Below, in pieces: positions 9,891-17,157 of a stretch of 64,000 bases of DNA. The notes beneath the pieces are model-generated. The model had not been told where the DNA came from and made no database searches. It saw only the letters and a program-made list of their open reading frames with translations. Numbering within the stretch: the first letter of the stretch is position 1; every line of letters begins with the position of its first letter. The stretch comes from Muribaculaceae bacterium (GTDB lineage: Bacteria; Bacteroidota; Bacteroidia; Bacteroidales; Muribaculaceae). Both the position numbers and the translations under genes were made by a program. Location: contig JAMPAX010000002.1 of NCBI GenBank assembly GCA_023667015.1, positions 180,259 to 244,258 on the forward strand, read 5' to 3'.

Positions 9891-11741
9891 TTACAAATCA
9901 GATGCAGTCTGGTTTACAACTTTCCAGGAAAGGATATTGATATTGGCACCTACATAATACATAGGATCCTCGGGATCTTCGGGAATGATTTCAGTTGTGT
10001 CATGCTCGGGATCAAATACCAGGTGTCCTACCTTCTTGAAGCTGTTGATTGAAATTACATACCAGTGGTTGCGGACTACACCATAGTAACCTTCAACGGC
10101 ATTCTCTTGATTTTTGTCTGCTGCAAGGTGTTCAATCGCGACATAGTAGAATGCATCACCATTGGAGTCTGAGCCTACAGCGGCATTAGCATCGAGGATA
10201 GTCTTGATATAGCCGTTGACAGAAGCCTCGAATGCGCCTTCAGCGTAAGGCTGATACTCCCCTTCTGCATCCTTGTAGTATACTTTCTGACCCGCAGCGA
10301 GAGGCTTGGCTGTAATCTTGATTTCGCCGAGTTTATGGTCAGCAGCTTCATCACGGCTTGATACCAGGTAGCTTTCATCGATTGTTACCCACTTGTTCTC
10401 ACCATCCTTAACCCAGAAGTTCAGGTGTTTTTCTGCCTTGATAGTGTTGAGCACGTGAGCCTTGAAGTCAGCATCCTTAAAGAGGAGACCACGGTATTGC
10501 ACCATGGAAAGAGGCCTCAACACATTACCGTCTTTTTCGTAGATACGGGTATGGAGAACCACATGTGTAGCCATTGAATTCTTGACACCGACTGCATCGG
10601 AACCCATTTTGATAGGACTTCCGAGTAAAGAAGCGAAGATATTATCGGGAGTATTGGTATTCTCGTAGCAATAGTCAACGTCACCGATTGAATTTCTCGA
10701 CTCACTTGAAACGACAGTGGCAGGCTTGGTATAATTGAGATTGACATTTGTCTTATTACCATATATATATGACATACCCCAATATGAACGCCAGTCGGCG
10801 GGAACATTCCAATCGAATGTGAAGGCGTTGTCAGCCCAGGTGGTATTGAGCTTCTTGCTCATATAGCTCTTCTTGGCTGTGGAGTTCAGACCCCAGCCGA
10901 TGACTCTGACGTACAACTCAGTCTGTGACTGGTCGCCATCGGAGGCTACAACATTGTTACCTCCCGCCACTGTCTGCTGAAGCTTATAATATCTGTTGTT
11001 ATCATCATCAGTAATGTACTCATTACCTAATGCACCTCCCAACTTCACTTCAACCTTTGCGGCAAGACGCTCCACATAGATTTCTACCGGATTGGGTACA
11101 TTACGAGCCAAATCTTCCGTAGGCTGGAAGTCATCCTTGTCGAGCTTGGTAGCGTAATAAAAAGTTGCGTCATGACGTTTCACTCCGCTGGCGCCATTTT
11201 TGTTGCCATTGAATGAAGAAGTTGTCATGATGAAGGGAGCTGTACGGGTCTTGTCGAAGTCTAAAGCATAGTCAGCCAAGATATCGGCGGTTTCCTGCAT
11301 TGTAGCTCCGGGAGTGAAGTCACCGGGAGCATTGAGCACGGTTATCATGTATTCCGGATAATCATTCTTCCGCACTCCATTGAGGATAAGAATATTCTTC
11401 GCACCTACATATTCAACGTTAGGAGTTCCTTCCGTAGCAGGTTTAAAATTATTTTCGGACTCGTCGCCCTTTGCGGTAAACGCATAAGCACCTTCCTTGT
11501 TGAAGAACAAGAACTGTACGGAATTCACCTTATGTTCCAGTTCCGTCAGCTGACTGCCAACATATCCGCCGGGAGTTGTTGCTCTTGTGCCGTCCTGGGC
11601 AGAAGTAATTTTGATAGCCATGTAAGCTACTTCGCCATCAACGACATCCGGTGTGTTAGGATCTACCATCGGCTCATCTGATGAGCATGCCGCAAAAGCG
11701 ACAGCGGTACATCCAAACAGAAATTTTGTGAATAATTTCAT
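9891..11741 (-). CDS. mfa1: Mfa1 family major fimbrial subunit (fimbrillin)
   Basis: A 616-residue precursor with lipobox AFAACS (Cys19). The N-terminal sandwich domain has the family pattern (AYMAIKITS, then TELEHKVNSVQFLFF with GAYAF, and ILILNGV). The C-terminal domain ends with YGVVRNHWYVISINSFKKVG and a last strand NINILSWKVVNQ, the conserved end of Mfa1-type subunits, in which this strand takes part in polymerisation. In the family, precursors are lipidated, exported, and cut after an Arg by an outer-membrane protease before assembly; Arg residues near TRATT (about 53-54) are candidates, by inference. The length is close to that of Mfa1. The gene lies 30 nt after the DUF3868 gene. It is the central shaft gene of this operon. 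Confidence 0.92.
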   Translation of the reverse strand: MKLFTKFLFGCTAVAFAACSSDEPMVDPNTPDVVDGEVAYMAIKITSAQDGTRATTPGGYVGSQLTELEHKVNSVQFLFFNKEGAYAFTAKGDESENNFKPATEGTPNVEYVGAKNILILNGVRKNDYPEYMITVLNAPGDFTPGATMQETADILADYALDFDKTRTAPFIMTTSSFNGNKNGASGVKRHDATFYYATKLDKDDFQPTEDLARNVPNPVEIYVERLAAKVEVKLGGALGNEYITDDDNNRYYKLQQTVAGGNNVVASDGDQSQTELYVRVIGWGLNSTAKKSYMSKKLNTTWADNAFTFDWNVPADWRSYWGMSYIYGNKTNVNLNYTKPATVVSSESRNSIGDVDYCYENTNTPDNIFASLLGSPIKMGSDAVGVKNSMATHVVLHTRIYEKDGNVLRPLSMVQYRGLLFKDADFKAHVLNTIKAEKHLNFWVKDGENKWVTIDESYLVSSRDEAADHKLGEIKITAKPLAAGQKVYYKDAEGEYQPYAEGAFEASVNGYIKTILDANAAVGSDSNGDAFYYVAIEHLAADKNQENAVEGYYGVVRNHWYVISINSFKKVGHLVFDPEHDTTEIIPEDPEDPMYYVGANINILSWKVVNQTASDL

Positions 11742-11771
11742 TTTGTAAATTAGTTTATAGTTATTTAATTA

Positions 11772-13319
11772 TTATTTTTTATTATCGTCGGCCGGCTTGC
11801 TGCCTTTTATAAAATATGTCACGGGGTAATAGTCACGTATCGCCTCGGTATCCTCGATTACTTTGTCCATATTGTCCAGTCCGGCTTCTTTAGCCTTGTT
11901 GAACAACACCAACGCTCCCTTGGCATCGCCCCGTTTTGCGGCGAGAATGCCTCGGGCATAGTCTACAATCGGTGAATTTCCGGCTTTCAGCAGGTGGCTT
12001 TGTGCCCTGTCATATTCTCCGCGCATCAATTCGATATTGGCGGCGTTGAGGTTCAGCATCGGATCATCGGGGTATACCGACACTGCAGTTTCAAATACGT
12101 CGCAATACTCTTTGGAACCCTCCGGATATGATTGGGCGAGGGTATAAAAGTCTACTGCGCGGAGATTGGTAGGGTCAGACGCATATACGCGGCGAATGTC
12201 CTCCAATGATGTATATACCTTGATTACATACTCCACGTTATAGTCGGAGTGTCGAAGCCATGGATATATTTCCTTGAGTATAATATTGTAGTCTTCGGGG
12301 AAACGGGTCTGAATTGCAAGGTTCTTATTGTCGAAGCCGAGCGGACCGTCTATAATGTCGATAATTTCACTCCTATGGGCTATGTTGAACTGCATGGAGT
12401 CGGTCATATACTTTCGCAAACCTGCCCAGTCTTCGGGCTCATAGCCGGAAGTCACAATACGGTCCTGGAATTTATACAAATCGCGGACATAACGCCGGAG
12501 AGTTTCCGTACGACCCTGGGCCAGTCTGACATTGTTGTCGTACGGACCTTCAGGAGAGGCGAAACCTTTAATGTGGACATGGGTGATTGTCGCATCCGGG
12601 TCTTTTCTGACAAACTCTATCGATTGGATTATCTTGTTGAGCTCCTTGCGGTTGTTCATGTAGTCGGGCTTAAGCTCTGTCCGGTTGACAACGAAGGTGA
12701 CGAATGCACTTCCCTCTATATTCTTTTCCACCGGACCGGCATCCACGGGGGGAGCAAACACATAATCCGCATTCAGAGCCGGACGGGCAATGTCAATATG
12801 GGCTATCGGCACCATACCGTTGTCCGACATCCCCGGAACAAGAGTTGGAGAGTCGCAGCAATTGGCAGTCTCAACACGCATCTCAAGAGAAGAATGACCC
12901 ATCCATGGCAACATGTCGAACTCAGTATCGTAAACGGCGTTCCCTTTTTTACCCGCACGGAAAATGGGGGCCTTGCCATCGTCAAGAACACCACTGCGCA
13001 AATAATGATACCAACGACTTCTCCCCGCAACAATCATCGGCTCCAGACATATGCTGTCGGTTCTGTCGTCAGCTATCAACACGGGGGTAAGTATCATTTC
13101 CCTGTCGCGGGACACCGTGAACTTCTCCACATCAAGTTCTATCTTAACATTCATGCGTTGTGCCAACTCATCAACCTTCACATTGATATCGTAAAGATTG
13201 ACGGTCGTGCTGTCCGAACGCATTTCTTTAGCCCATGCTGTCTGAACAAATGCCACACAAATTGCGGCAACACCAAGTATGTGTTTGAGTGTCATTATCG
13301 TCATGTACTTAGAAATCAT
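11772..13319 (-). CDS. DUF3868 / OmpA-like periplasmic or outer-membrane protein of the fimbrial locus
   Basis: A 515-residue secreted protein with a signal peptide ending near AWA. The N-terminal part matches the DUF3868 pattern seen in Bacteroidales fimbrial loci (DINVKVDELAQRMNVKIELDV, with repeated Val/Asp strands). The centre has an OmpA-like segment (TELKPDYMNN, then HIKGFASPEGPYDNNVRLAQGR and TLRRYV), a peptidoglycan-binding-like fold. The last 140 residues look like TPR helices (LNLNAANIELMRGEYDRA). The ATG at 13319 overlaps the DUF3575 gene by 11 nt; a start at 13304, 4 nt after that stop, keeps the signal peptide and is equally possible. It is usually next to DUF3575 and mfa1-like genes, so a role in fimbrial assembly or outer-membrane anchoring is inferred. 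Confidence 0.85.
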   Translation of the reverse strand: MISKYMTIMTLKHILGVAAICVAFVQTAWAKEMRSDSTTVNLYDINVKVDELAQRMNVKIELDVEKFTVSRDREMILTPVLIADDRTDSICLEPMIVAGRSRWYHYLRSGVLDDGKAPIFRAGKKGNAVYDTEFDMLPWMGHSSLEMRVETANCCDSPTLVPGMSDNGMVPIAHIDIARPALNADYVFAPPVDAGPVEKNIEGSAFVTFVVNRTELKPDYMNNRKELNKIIQSIEFVRKDPDATITHVHIKGFASPEGPYDNNVRLAQGRTETLRRYVRDLYKFQDRIVTSGYEPEDWAGLRKYMTDSMQFNIAHRSEIIDIIDGPLGFDNKNLAIQTRFPEDYNIILKEIYPWLRHSDYNVEYVIKVYTSLEDIRRVYASDPTNLRAVDFYTLAQSYPEGSKEYCDVFETAVSVYPDDPMLNLNAANIELMRGEYDRAQSHLLKAGNSPIVDYARGILAAKRGDAKGALVLFNKAKEAGLDNMDKVIEDTEAIRDYYPVTYFIKGSKPADDNKK

Positions 13320-13929
13320 AAACTATATTTATCGCGGCCTTTGTCGGACCCACATAATTATGGGGAGTGTCTTCCTCCACCTTCTTTCCGCATCCTTTAC
13401 AACGATATGTATCATAGCGGGAATAAATCCATCCTATGCCAATTTCCGCTTCAATGCTCCAGTGTCTGCTGAGTATCCAGTTGTATCCATAGGCTATGCC
13501 GGCTCCTGCCATCCAACCCTGCCAACGATAGTCTTTCAACTCCCTAAAGTCTGTGCCCAGAAACTTGAAAGGAAGGTCGATATGACCGACATTAAACTGT
13601 CCTCCAAGCACATGAGCACCTATGAAATGGCCGGAAAATCTCTGGCAGAACCAATATCGGGCTTCCGGCTGCACCAGCCAATGCTTCCATTTCTTACCTC
13701 CGGACAAATCCCAGGCGTTGACATTGCCTGACACATCGAGCGTCCATTTAGGAGCCAGCCCGACTTCCACACCTACACTCGGTGTCAGCAGAGCATCATA
13801 CAGGAGATTAGTCTTGACCGCCACCTCCTGCGCAGATACGAACGATGAACCAATCGCCAGAGAGATGATGACGGTTGCCATTCTGATATAAGTCATTAAA
13901 GAACAAGTTGTCTCTTCAACAATTTTCAT
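13309..13929 (-). CDS. DUF3575 outer-membrane beta-barrel-like protein
   Basis: From the ATG at 13929 the product is 206 residues. It begins with a signal peptide ending near FVSAQ, followed by the DUF3575 signature VAVKTNLLYDALLTPSVGVEV. Alternating hydrophobic/aromatic strands and a C-terminal NIVYDF suggest a small outer-membrane beta-barrel. A short CKGCGKK segment gives two cysteines in a probable surface loop. An upstream in-frame start at 13953 would overlap the regulator gene and give a poor leader, so 13929 is preferred: it lies just 2 nt after the regulator stop (TAAATATG). The gene is paired with DUF3868 downstream, as in other Bacteroidales fimbrial operons. A role in fimbrial biogenesis is inferred from position. 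Confidence 0.85.
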   Translation of the reverse strand: MKIVEETTCSLMTYIRMATVIISLAIGSSFVSAQEVAVKTNLLYDALLTPSVGVEVGLAPKWTLDVSGNVNAWDLSGGKKWKHWLVQPEARYWFCQRFSGHFIGAHVLGGQFNVGHIDLPFKFLGTDFRELKDYRWQGWMAGAGIAYGYNWILSRHWSIEAEIGIGWIYSRYDTYRCKGCGKKVEEDTPHNYVGPTKAAINIVYDF

Positions 13930-13931
13930 AT

Positions 13932-14783
13932 TTATAGGTCGCGCACAAAGCATTTGTGCATTTTATGGTTTTGAATTTTGTTGGGATTCTGATTCGTTAT
14001 GATGGAGTGTGGTTGCTCCAACTCGACTGAAGAACAATTCTGTATGTCAACCTTGACGGTCTTTTTATGAGACGTCATAGTATTCGCGGTTGCCTTGAAG
14101 TTTTTTGTCTGTTGGCAGGCGGATTTCTTCTCCATCAAGCCTTTGTGGTAGAAGCGCAGGTATTGGGTGAATCCACCTTTGGAGACTCTGCATCTTTCTG
14201 CTATCTCCACTATAGTCATGTCGGTGTCGCGGTATAGCTGCAGTGCCTCCGTGTAGGTTTCCTCGCTTTGAGGGCGGGCGCCGCGGGGTGTAGTGTCGGC
14301 TATGCCGAGGCGGCGGCGAAGTTCCTCCCTCTTGGGGATTATCTCAGAGTAGTGCGACTTGAGCTGGGCGGTAAGACCTGTTGCACTCAGATTGAATATA
14401 CGAGCTATCTGCGACACATTGTATTCTATGTAGGCGATGTCGCTGCAAGCCTCTATGGCATCCTTATATTTAAGGTGTGTCAGCATGGATTGCCCTTTCG
14501 GGTTTTTCACCTTAATAGTATGGGAGTCCTTGTCATCGGTATTGAAACCATAACGCGACAAAAGTAGCTCTCTGTGGTGCCTGCCGATATGGGCACTCAG
14601 TCCACGGGGAGTCACTCCACATTTTTCAGCTACCTGACGGATGGAGAGGTTTGTCGCTGCATACATAGCAACAGCCTCAGCATACTTTCGCTCAGCAGCC
14701 GAAGTCCGAAGAGATACCGGGAGACGCCTGAAGTTGGTCGGGGTATTCACTCCTTCGTATGTCAGGTTTAATACATCGTTCAT
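13932..14783 (-). CDS. Triple helix-turn-helix-repeat DNA-binding protein, putative fimbrial operon regulator
   Basis: The ATG at 14783 gives 283 residues; a TTG one codon upstream is less likely. The protein contains three related blocks of about 45 residues: residues 33-79 (YAEAVAMY, SIRQVAEKCGVTPRGLSAHI), about 105-150 (YKDAIEAC, NVSQIARIFNLSATGLTAQL) and about 175-222 (YTEALQLY, TIVEIAERCRVSKGGFTQYL). Each has the pattern [ST]-I/V-x2-[IV]-A-x-x-C/F-x-[VL]-[ST]-x2-G-[LF], a helix-turn-helix with a recognition helix after the Gly/Leu. The last 60 residues are polar, Asn/Lys-rich and probably disordered. It is the first gene of the fimbrial operon and is followed at 2 nt by DUF3575. I do not recognise it as a named regulator family; autoregulation is inferred from nearby palindromes. 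Confidence 0.75.
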   Translation of the reverse strand: MNDVLNLTYEGVNTPTNFRRLPVSLRTSAAERKYAEAVAMYAATNLSIRQVAEKCGVTPRGLSAHIGRHHRELLLSRYGFNTDDKDSHTIKVKNPKGQSMLTHLKYKDAIEACSDIAYIEYNVSQIARIFNLSATGLTAQLKSHYSEIIPKREELRRRLGIADTTPRGARPQSEETYTEALQLYRDTDMTIVEIAERCRVSKGGFTQYLRFYHKGLMEKKSACQQTKNFKATANTMTSHKKTVKVDIQNCSSVELEQPHSIITNQNPNKIQNHKMHKCFVRDL

Positions 14784-14789
14784 CAAGTT

Positions 14790-14802
14790 CCGGATAATCC
14801 GG
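14790..14802 (-). promoter_or_regulatory. 13-bp palindrome just upstream of the regulator start codon
   Basis: CCGGAT-A-ATCCGG is a perfect inverted repeat with a 1-nt centre. It ends 6 nt before the ATG at 14783, where ribosomes bind. It could be a protein operator or an RNA hairpin that hides the translation start; which one is not decided by sequence. Confidence 0.55.
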
Positions 14803-14941
14803 CTAAGTTAAAGTTGAGGACTGCGCAGAGACTTCACCTAAGCAGATAGCCAACTATCCACCAAGCAAATCACGAAGCGACAATACCACAATCGCCACAT
14901 CGCGATTCCATGCAGTCCAAATTTTCGGGTTTGTAAGTTGT

Positions 14942-14962
14942 GTAACTCTTTGTAAGAGTTAC
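14942..14962 (-). promoter_or_regulatory. 21-bp inverted repeat in the predicted 5' leader of the fimbrial operon
   Basis: The half site GTAACTCTT (14942-14950) and its exact reverse complement (14954-14962) flank a TGT centre: a 9-bp perfect dyad. It lies about 12 nt downstream of the -7 element, near or just after the predicted transcription start, a good place for a repressor. No T-run follows, so it is not a terminator. Confidence 0.6.
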
Positions 14963-14973
14963 TTAATGATGTG

Positions 14974-15004
14974 CAAAATTAGTTAAGATTTCTTAACTTG
15001 CAAA
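14974..15004 (-). promoter_or_regulatory. Predicted Bacteroidetes-type promoter of the fimbrial operon with an internal palindrome
   Basis: On the minus strand TTTG (15004-15001), a 19-nt spacer and TAATTTTG (14981-14974) match the Bacteroidetes -33 / -7 consensus (TTTG, TAnnTTTG). The spacer contains the perfect inverted repeat AGTTAAG-ATTT-CTTAACT (14981-14998), so a bound protein would sit between the two promoter elements. The predicted start near 14967 would give a leader of about 180 nt before the regulator gene. Confidence 0.6.
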
Positions 15005-15328
15005 ATTAAAACGGAAAAATTTCCTAAAATTCGTAAAACTTTCCTGACAGAAAACCTGAAAAAGTATGAATGTTTGGCTAAAGCTCAAAACAGTCTTCAT
15101 AAACATTAAATATTCAACTTGATGCAAAAATCCAAATCTCTTACAGAGAGTTACTATGATTAGAACCTTGTCGCAACTGACATACCTTAAATATAAGGCC
15201 GCATTAGAAGTCGATAGCGATCTTCGGCTACATACTCTTAATGTTTTACTCAAAAAGAGGGGGGTAGTACCTATGCGTTTGGTGTCGGGAATTTTGGACT
15301 TCTTTCTATAGGTTTCAACTATTTTTGC
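15005..15328. other. Intergenic stretch between divergent fimbrial and ompA-like genes, no convincing gene
   Basis: This AT-rich stretch separates the fimbrial promoter from the ompA-like promoter. A 51-codon ATG frame exists on the plus strand (15156-15311) but has no recognised motif. A second TAATTTTG box on the minus strand (15008-15001) overlaps the -33 element of the first promoter; no matching -33 was seen for it. Confidence 0.6.
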
Positions 15329-15336
15329 TAATTTTG
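15329..15336 (+). promoter_or_regulatory. Predicted -7 element of the ompA-like gene
   Basis: TAATTTTG matches the TAnnTTTG consensus, 68 nt before the ATG at 15404. The -33 box is weak (TTTC at 15303-15306, 22-nt spacing). Confidence 0.45.
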
Positions 15337-15403
15337 TGGGCGGGATGCAACTATTGCATTGTTGCTGCGTTATTATTTTAGTATTAACTATAAACTTTTA
15401 GAC

Positions 15404-16243
15404 ATGAAACTTAGCAGAATTCTCCTTGGCCTCGCCGGATGCTGCCTGATGCTTTCAAGCTGCGTCAGTAATAAGAAGTATGCCGAACTCCAGGCTAAAT
15501 ATGACACTACCCGTGAGGGTCTGACTGAGTGCAACGCTAATACTCGCGTGCTCCAGAATCAACTCGATGCTGCCCTACAGCAGAATGAGGAACTCCGCAA
15601 GGGCCTCGCTTCTCTTAAGGGTACTCTCGACCAAAGTATGAACCAGAATATGCAGGGTTCAGTCAATATCGCAAAGCTCGTGGATGAAATCAATGCATCC
15701 AATAAGTACATCAAACAGCTCGTGGACGCTAAGTCCAAGTCCGATTCCCTCAACATCGCGCTGACCAACAAGCTTACTCGCTCGCTGAGCAAGGAAGAGC
15801 TTAAGGATGTTGATGTGAAGGTGCTCAAAGGTGTAGTATACATCTCTTTAGCCGACAATATGCTCTTCAAGAGTGGCAGCTACGAAATCTCCGACCGCGC
15901 TATGGAGACTCTTGACAAAATCGCTAAAATCATCAAGGACTACAATGATTACGATGTACTCGTGGAGGGCAACACCGACAATGTGCCTATCTCCCGCACC
16001 AACATCCGCAACAACTGGGATCTCTCTGCTCTACGTGCTTCCTCCGTTGTACAATGTCTGCAGGATAAGTTCGGTATCAATCCCTCTCGTCTTACTGCCG
16101 GTGGCCGCGGTGAGTTCAACCCGGTCAGCGACAACGACTCCGAAGTGGGCCGCGCCCGCAACCGCCGCACCGAAATCATCATCACTCCGAAGCTCGACCA
16201 ATTCCTCGACCTTATCGACCAGGCTCCTGAGGAAGGGAAGTAA
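15404..16243 (+). CDS. OmpA family peptidoglycan-binding lipoprotein with coiled coil
   Basis: The ATG at 15404 gives 279 residues and a proper lipoprotein signal with lipobox LSSC (Cys20); a start 45 nt upstream would add a non-signal leader. Residues about 25-115 are a heptad-like coiled coil (ELQAKY, QNQLDAALQQNEELRKGLA). Residues about 155-270 form the OmpA C-terminal domain: LFKSGSYEISD, VEGNTDNVPI, NNWDLSALRASSVV and GRARNRRTEI are all present, including the Asp and Arg expected to bind diaminopimelate. It probably tethers the outer membrane to peptidoglycan. It is a single gene with its own promoter, followed by a terminator at 16326-16356. Confidence 0.92.
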   Translation: MKLSRILLGLAGCCLMLSSCVSNKKYAELQAKYDTTREGLTECNANTRVLQNQLDAALQQNEELRKGLASLKGTLDQSMNQNMQGSVNIAKLVDEINASNKYIKQLVDAKSKSDSLNIALTNKLTRSLSKEELKDVDVKVLKGVVYISLADNMLFKSGSYEISDRAMETLDKIAKIIKDYNDYDVLVEGNTDNVPISRTNIRNNWDLSALRASSVVQCLQDKFGINPSRLTAGGRGEFNPVSDNDSEVGRARNRRTEIIITPKLDQFLDLIDQAPEEGK

Positions 16244-16325
16244 TTGTCAATGATTGATGGTCGTTTGATGATTTATAGTTGATAGTTACGCTGTCAACTC
16301 GTCAACTCATAAACTCATAAACCAT

Positions 16326-16356
16326 AAATCCCGAGGGTTCATGACCCCCGGGATTT
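16326..16356 (+). terminator. Hairpin terminator after the ompA-like gene
   Basis: AAATCCCGAGGG and CCCCCGGGATTT form a 12-bp stem with one mismatch around a 7-nt loop, 82 nt after the stop. A short T-rich end (ATTTATTC) follows. The stretch 16290-16325 before it holds short repeated words (AACTCATAAACTCATAAA), also seen at 55216-55240 before another terminator. Confidence 0.7.
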
Positions 16357-16368
16357 ATTCCCAATCTT

Positions 16369-17157
16369 ATGAACTTCAGATATCTTTTAATCTCTCTTTC
16401 CCTTCTTCTCGCTTTCTTTGCCGGAGCGAAGGAGGTCAAGTATCCTCCGTGTATTGCCATGCTCGGGGATTCCAATACCTGGAATGGTGGCGACCTCTGC
16501 GACAATGAGAAGGGATGGAACAAATGGTTTGCCGACATGTTGCCCCATGTTCAATGCCGTAGCTTTGCCCGCTCCGGAGCTACATGGACGCATACCGTCA
16601 AGACGCGCCCCGACACCCTCGAGAACACCGCCATCATTAGCGACAACAATGTCATCTACAATCAGATTCTGCGTCTTGAGAACTACATGAAACAGAATCC
16701 CGATTTCCGTCCGATTGTTGTGATCGTTTCTGCCGGCACCAACGACTTGTGGTTCTCAAATCTTCGCCCCGGACTCGACAAACAGCTTGATGTCGATAAC
16801 AAAACTTTAACGGGCATGTCTCCCTCCGAGGTTACTAATCTCTACGATGCCGTAAGATATGATCTCCTGTATTTAAGGCGTCTTCTACCGGAGGCTGCCA
16901 TAGTAGTGCTCACTCCTTTACAGACAACACAAGTAGATGACACCATTATAGAATGGGGTTCCGATGTTATCATGTACGCATCCATAGCTGTTGATTCGAA
17001 TATGCCGTTTATACGACTTTGTGAAAAAACACCCATCCGCTCCGAAGAAGAGCGCCGACAAAAGCACTACACTACCGACGGCACCCACACCTCCCCGGAG
17101 GGTGCGAAGGCAGTAGCAAAAGCCGTCTACAATTATTTGCTTAAATTAGCTGAATAA
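16369..17157 (+). CDS. SGNH/GDSL-family hydrolase or acyl-transfer enzyme, exported
   Basis: A 262-residue protein with an N-terminal signal peptide (LLISLSLLLAFFAGA). SGNH blocks are clear: block I AMLGDSNTW (nucleophile Ser), a Gly in RSGATW, block III VSAGTNDLWF (Asn), and block V DGTHTSPEGA (Asp/His). The family hydrolyses or transfers acyl esters, often acetyl groups, on polysaccharides. The stop shares one base with the ATG of the MBOAT gene (TAATG), so the two are translationally coupled. The setting beside MBOAT and DHHW proteins, as in alginate or cell-wall O-acetylation systems, suggests it moves or removes acyl groups on an exported glycan; the substrate is unknown. Confidence 0.85.
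   Translation: MNFRYLLISLSLLLAFFAGAKEVKYPPCIAMLGDSNTWNGGDLCDNEKGWNKWFADMLPHVQCRSFARSGATWTHTVKTRPDTLENTAIISDNNVIYNQILRLENYMKQNPDFRPIVVIVSAGTNDLWFSNLRPGLDKQLDVDNKTLTGMSPSEVTNLYDAVRYDLLYLRRLLPEAAIVVLTPLQTTQVDDTIIEWGSDVIMYASIAVDSNMPFIRLCEKTPIRSEEERRQKHYTTDGTHTSPEGAKAVAKAVYNYLLKLAE

Noticed and set aside
12249-13472. A 407-codon plus-strand frame opposite the DUF3868 gene.
   Set aside because: It is a shadow of the real minus-strand genes; it has no family features and crosses two gene boundaries.
14942-14998. The dyads as borders of an invertible promoter (phase-variable switch).
   Set aside because: The two dyads differ in sequence and enclose no promoter; the arms are too near each other for a known invertase type.
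15156-15311. A 51-codon ATG frame upstream of the ompA-like gene.
   Set aside because: No recognised motif or start signal, and it runs into the ompA promoter area; likely chance.
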